From contig JBGSNA010000208.1 in the NCBI GenBank assembly GCA_041739875.1, forward strand, positions 22,667-86,666: DNA of 64,000 nt, written 5' to 3'. Positions 61,665-64,000 of the stretch are shown piece by piece (within the stretch, counting starts at the first letter, position 1; every line of letters begins with the position of its first letter). The stretch comes from JBBSJZ01 sp041739875 (lineage in GTDB: Bacteria; Planctomycetota; Planctomycetia; Pirellulales; Pirellulaceae). A program made the position numbers and the translations under genes. The notes under the pieces were generated by a model that searched no databases, was not told the DNA's origin, and worked only from the letters and a program-made list of their open reading frames with translations.

Positions 61665-62699
61665 CTAAGAACTAGAAGTCCGCTTTGGCGATTCAAAGTG
61701 GATTCGAAGTTTCTGAACTGGCGTTTCAAAGTAATGGAATGAAATGTACGCGACCAAAAAAGTGGCAGTAACAAATATAGGTAGCTTTAGTGCCATTGAA
61801 AGCGATGTGCGATCAAGTGCGATTAAGATAAATAGGTGCAGCAGGTAAATGCCATAGCATAGTACTCCAATGCGTGCCAGCCAGCGGTTTCGAATCAAGG
61901 GTGTGCCAACTATGCACTGTCGGACGCTTAGAATAAGTCCAAGTCCAACGATCCATTCTAGCCAAGCAGTACCGTAGGCAAAATTTGCAACGCCCCAAAA
62001 GAAAAAGATGACTAAAAGACGCCACAACGAGTTGTGCATAGAGAGTAACCCGCCGAATGCTAGATACTGCATGCGAAACCAGGTCTCGTGGGGATTCGAA
62101 TAGGTTAGCCAGTGGCTGCCTTGTTGGTGCTGTGAGATGACAGCGAGCTTGCAGGAAATGCCTACAACCGCGATTGCAACCAGCAAATTTGCGAATTGAC
62201 GTGGGGCAAGAGCAATCGTTAAAAGCGGAAGTAAAATGTAAACATGCTCCTCAACCGCCAGGCTCCATAGCGGCGCCAAGCCTGGAAGCGTTTCATAATG
62301 TTCGCCAAAAAGATCACCATAGGGTGGCGTCTCAGCAAGCAAGTTTTGTGTGAACGTCAAGTAAAATGGAACGCCGGAAAATGAACTCTTAGTTGCAAAA
62401 GCGATGGTTAGACCTGCCATAAAGACCACCGTAAATAGTGGGATGATGCGAAAGATTCGGCGGACATAGAATGTTCTTAGGAAGCTATCTTGGCCTCGCG
62501 TTCGCTGCAGTATAGAAACAATCAAGTAGCCGCTTATCACGAAAAACAGGTCTACCCCAACGCCTCCGAGATGGAAGTCTTCTAGAATTGGATGCGACGT
62601 TCTGATATGAAAGAAATGCGCAATTAGTACTGTGATAATGGCGATGCCGCGAAGTTCATCGAGACCCTGTATTCGTTTAGCGGACGAATCGTTATTCAT
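61665..62699 (-). CDS. Acyltransferase 3 family membrane protein
   Basis: A 344-residue OafA-like integral membrane acyltransferase, which adds acetyl or other acyl groups to surface sugars. Family marks are LDELRGIAIITVLIAHFFH, GGVGVDLFFVISGYLI (His and Gly-rich region), FYVRRIFRIIPLF and LWSLAVEEHVYILLPLL. About ten helices are visible. ATG 62699 is chosen; the frame continues 21 codons upstream but that part is polar and not conserved. Base composition is AT-richer than in most of the window, suggesting acquisition. Together with rmlB and the ligase it fits a polysaccharide region. Confidence 0.9.
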   Translation of the reverse strand: MNNDSSAKRIQGLDELRGIAIITVLIAHFFHIRTSHPILEDFHLGGVGVDLFFVISGYLIVSILQRTRGQDSFLRTFYVRRIFRIIPLFTVVFMAGLTIAFATKSSFSGVPFYLTFTQNLLAETPPYGDLFGEHYETLPGLAPLWSLAVEEHVYILLPLLTIALAPRQFANLLVAIAVVGISCKLAVISQHQQGSHWLTYSNPHETWFRMQYLAFGGLLSMHNSLWRLLVIFFFWGVANFAYGTAWLEWIVGLGLILSVRQCIVGTPLIRNRWLARIGVLCYGIYLLHLFILIALDRTSLSMALKLPIFVTATFLVAYISFHYFETPVQKLRIHFESPKRTSSS

Positions 62700-62936
62700 T
62701 TTTGTCAAATTTCTTTTGTGTCTGTTTGAGTGGATGTAAAGATGCTGGTTAATAAAGCACACAGGATTTTCGTATTATTAAAAATATTGCTTAGCTGAAT
62801 GAATAGGACGGGGTCGTTTCTTGTTCTAACACTTGCTGAAAATGGAGCTTTGGTTGATCGAGGTATTTTCGAGCCATAGGAGCCAGTGGCTGTAGCCCGA
62901 TTCCTGTGAGTCGTCATTGGGGACGGCTGCCTGAGT

Positions 62937-64000
62937 CACGGCCATCGCATCAAAAACTGTCGCCGAAAAGGAGTTTTTCGAGAAAGTCCGTATTCCAGCC
63001 GGCCTTTTTTCGTTTGCCTTTCAAACTGCCCTTCGAAGTGTCTTGTTTGAGCAGGCTGGTGACAAAGCGCCGTGTGAAGCTCATATTTTCGATTGCGTTT
63101 CCGGTGCGGATGCGGCTGTCATCTTCGTGGAACACCACGTCCAAGACCCAGTGCATGGCCTCGATCGACCAGTGACTGCGCACCGACTTGGCAAATTCGT
63201 TGACGCGGGCGGCTCGGCTGCTGAGGAAGTAGCGAACTTCCACGCTTGTCTCGCCATCCTTCGCGATCGTGGTGATTGCTTGTCCGATGCTCTTGGCGCC
63301 TGGCCATTGAGCTGTCAACTCTCGTAATGAATCTGGAATCGAGGCTACTGCATAAAATCGATCCTCAAGTCGACCGCGGCTCTTCGCTCGAACTGATTTC
63401 GAGCGAACTTGCGATTCGACGAGGCCTTCCTTATGTGCATTGATAAAATATTGAGCGATCGCTTCACTCAATTTTGGGTGATTGTCTTTGACGGCGAAAA
63501 TATAATCACCGCCGGCTTCATTGATCTGCTTTGCGATCGCTCGCTGGCAGCCCATAGCATCAAGGGGCACAATGGCTTCACGAAGATCGAGAAGTTCCAG
63601 TAGCAGCGGGATCGCCTTGATTTCGTTGGTCTTCGAATCGACCACCACTTGGCCCAGCGCCAATCCATGTTCGGAAGCCCAATCGCCGACGATATGCAAC
63701 GCGTCGCTCTTCTCCTTGTTCGTGTACGATCCGCGGGAAGTCTTGCCATCGATCTGAATCAATACGGGTTCGCCATTGCCATGTTCATGTCGCAGTTGAT
63801 TGGTCCATTCGATGAGTGCTTGTTGGAACTCAATGGGTTTGATGAGCGACAGAACTCGTCCAATGGTATCGTGCGACGGAATACCATTTTCAAGATCCAC
63901 GAATTGCTCCAGCCATTCATTCTTTTGGACTGCAAAGTCTTCGATTTCTGCGGGGCCGTCGGCGTCAGCAATCACCGCGCTGACCACGATAAATAAAATC
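62937..64000 (-). mobile_element. Third ISAs1-family element, running off the window
   Basis: The left tip CACGGCCATCGCATCA at 62937 matches the tip of the complete element at 56450 (CACGGCCA plus scattered identities). The transposase gene starts reading from the right and ends at 62950, 13 bases from the tip, as in the complete element (15 bases). The other end is outside the window. Confidence 0.85.
62950..64000 (-). CDS. ISAs1-family transposase (N-terminus outside the window)
   Basis: At least 350 codons of an ISAs1-family DDE transposase. The frame is still open at the right edge (ILFIV before VSAVIADADGPAEIEDF), so the first 20-40 residues are missing. Motifs are GIPSHDTIGRVLSLIKP, the Asp in VLIQIDGKTSRGSY, IVPLDAMGCQRAIA (a Leu-Asp here), YIFAVKDNHPKLSEAI and the Glu in HWSIEAMHWVLDVVFHED. 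The motif HWSIEAMHW has one residue less than the HWxIENxLHW form in the other copies. It could still be active. Confidence 0.92.
   Translation of the reverse strand, partial: ILFIVVSAVIADADGPAEIEDFAVQKNEWLEQFVDLENGIPSHDTIGRVLSLIKPIEFQQALIEWTNQLRHEHGNGEPVLIQIDGKTSRGSYTNKEKSDALHIVGDWASEHGLALGQVVVDSKTNEIKAIPLLLELLDLREAIVPLDAMGCQRAIAKQINEAGGDYIFAVKDNHPKLSEAIAQYFINAHKEGLVESQVRSKSVRAKSRGRLEDRFYAVASIPDSLRELTAQWPGAKSIGQAITTIAKDGETSVEVRYFLSSRAARVNEFAKSVRSHWSIEAMHWVLDVVFHEDDSRIRTGNAIENMSFTRRFVTSLLKQDTSKGSLKGKRKKAGWNTDFLEKLLFGDSF

Noticed and set aside
1..64000. tRNA, rRNA or riboswitch genes
   Set aside because: No cloverleaf-like sequence, rRNA stretch or known riboswitch core was recognised while reading; a covariance search would be needed to exclude them.

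Overview
The window reads as a chromosomal segment of a planctomycete, most likely a Rhodopirellula-like member of the Pirellulaceae. This is inferred from protein character, not from a search. The signs are moderate GC with no tRNA or rRNA in 64 kb, large secreted or membrane proteins with low-complexity or repeat regions, frequent TTG/GTG starts with few clear Shine-Dalgarno sites, a Gram-negative type envelope set (LptE-like and BamD-like lipoproteins), and a pseudopilin operon. About 45 genes are supported.

Layout. 0-9 kb holds housekeeping genes: a C-terminal gene fragment, uvrB, a ComEA-like helix-hairpin-helix protein, nadC, a sugar-phosphate transferase that starts exopolysaccharide synthesis, and acnA. 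9-14 kb is a tight leftward operon, recO > BamD-like > LptE-like > folP > glycosyltransferase. 14-23 kb has exported proteins: a DUF11-repeat protein, a glycine-zipper protein, a large TPR protein and a PQQ-type propeller. 23-27 kb is an ABC export operon whose permease carries a propeller-like domain. 27-33 kb is a signalling block: a histidine kinase/response regulator pair, a STAS protein with a receiver/anti-sigma kinase fusion, and a diguanylate cyclase. 33-40 kb has a BON protein, a DEAD-box helicase, a sugar ABC importer without a binding protein, and a soluble histidine kinase. 40-52 kb has a coiled-coil membrane protein, DNA polymerase I, and a seven-gene type II secretion-like operon in which the PilM/N and PilO/P functions appear condensed into two fused proteins. 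52-64 kb has a TlpA-like thioredoxin, rmlB and an O-antigen ligase, then a mobile-element pile-up (ISAs1 inserted in ISAs1, next to a decayed IS66), an AT-richer acyltransferase and a third ISAs1 element running off the end. The last part is a surface-polysaccharide region interrupted by insertion sequences.

The most notable observations are: (1) the fused PilM-PilN and PilO-cadherin-PilP proteins in the pseudopilin operon; (2) an ABC-2 permease with a large propeller-like insert; (3) a receiver/anti-sigma fusion plus STAS partner beside a cyclase, with degenerate GGDEF-like domains in two proteins; (4) many 13-18 bp two-copy tandem duplications at gene edges, three of which duplicate a stop or start codon; (5) a fully resolved nested insertion with a 10-bp target duplication, whose removal restores the interrupted frame; (6) an intrinsic terminator inside an IS66 operon just before its transposase gene; and (7) a roughly 101-bp multi-hairpin intergenic repeat. 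No CRISPR array, prophage or biosynthetic cluster was seen.
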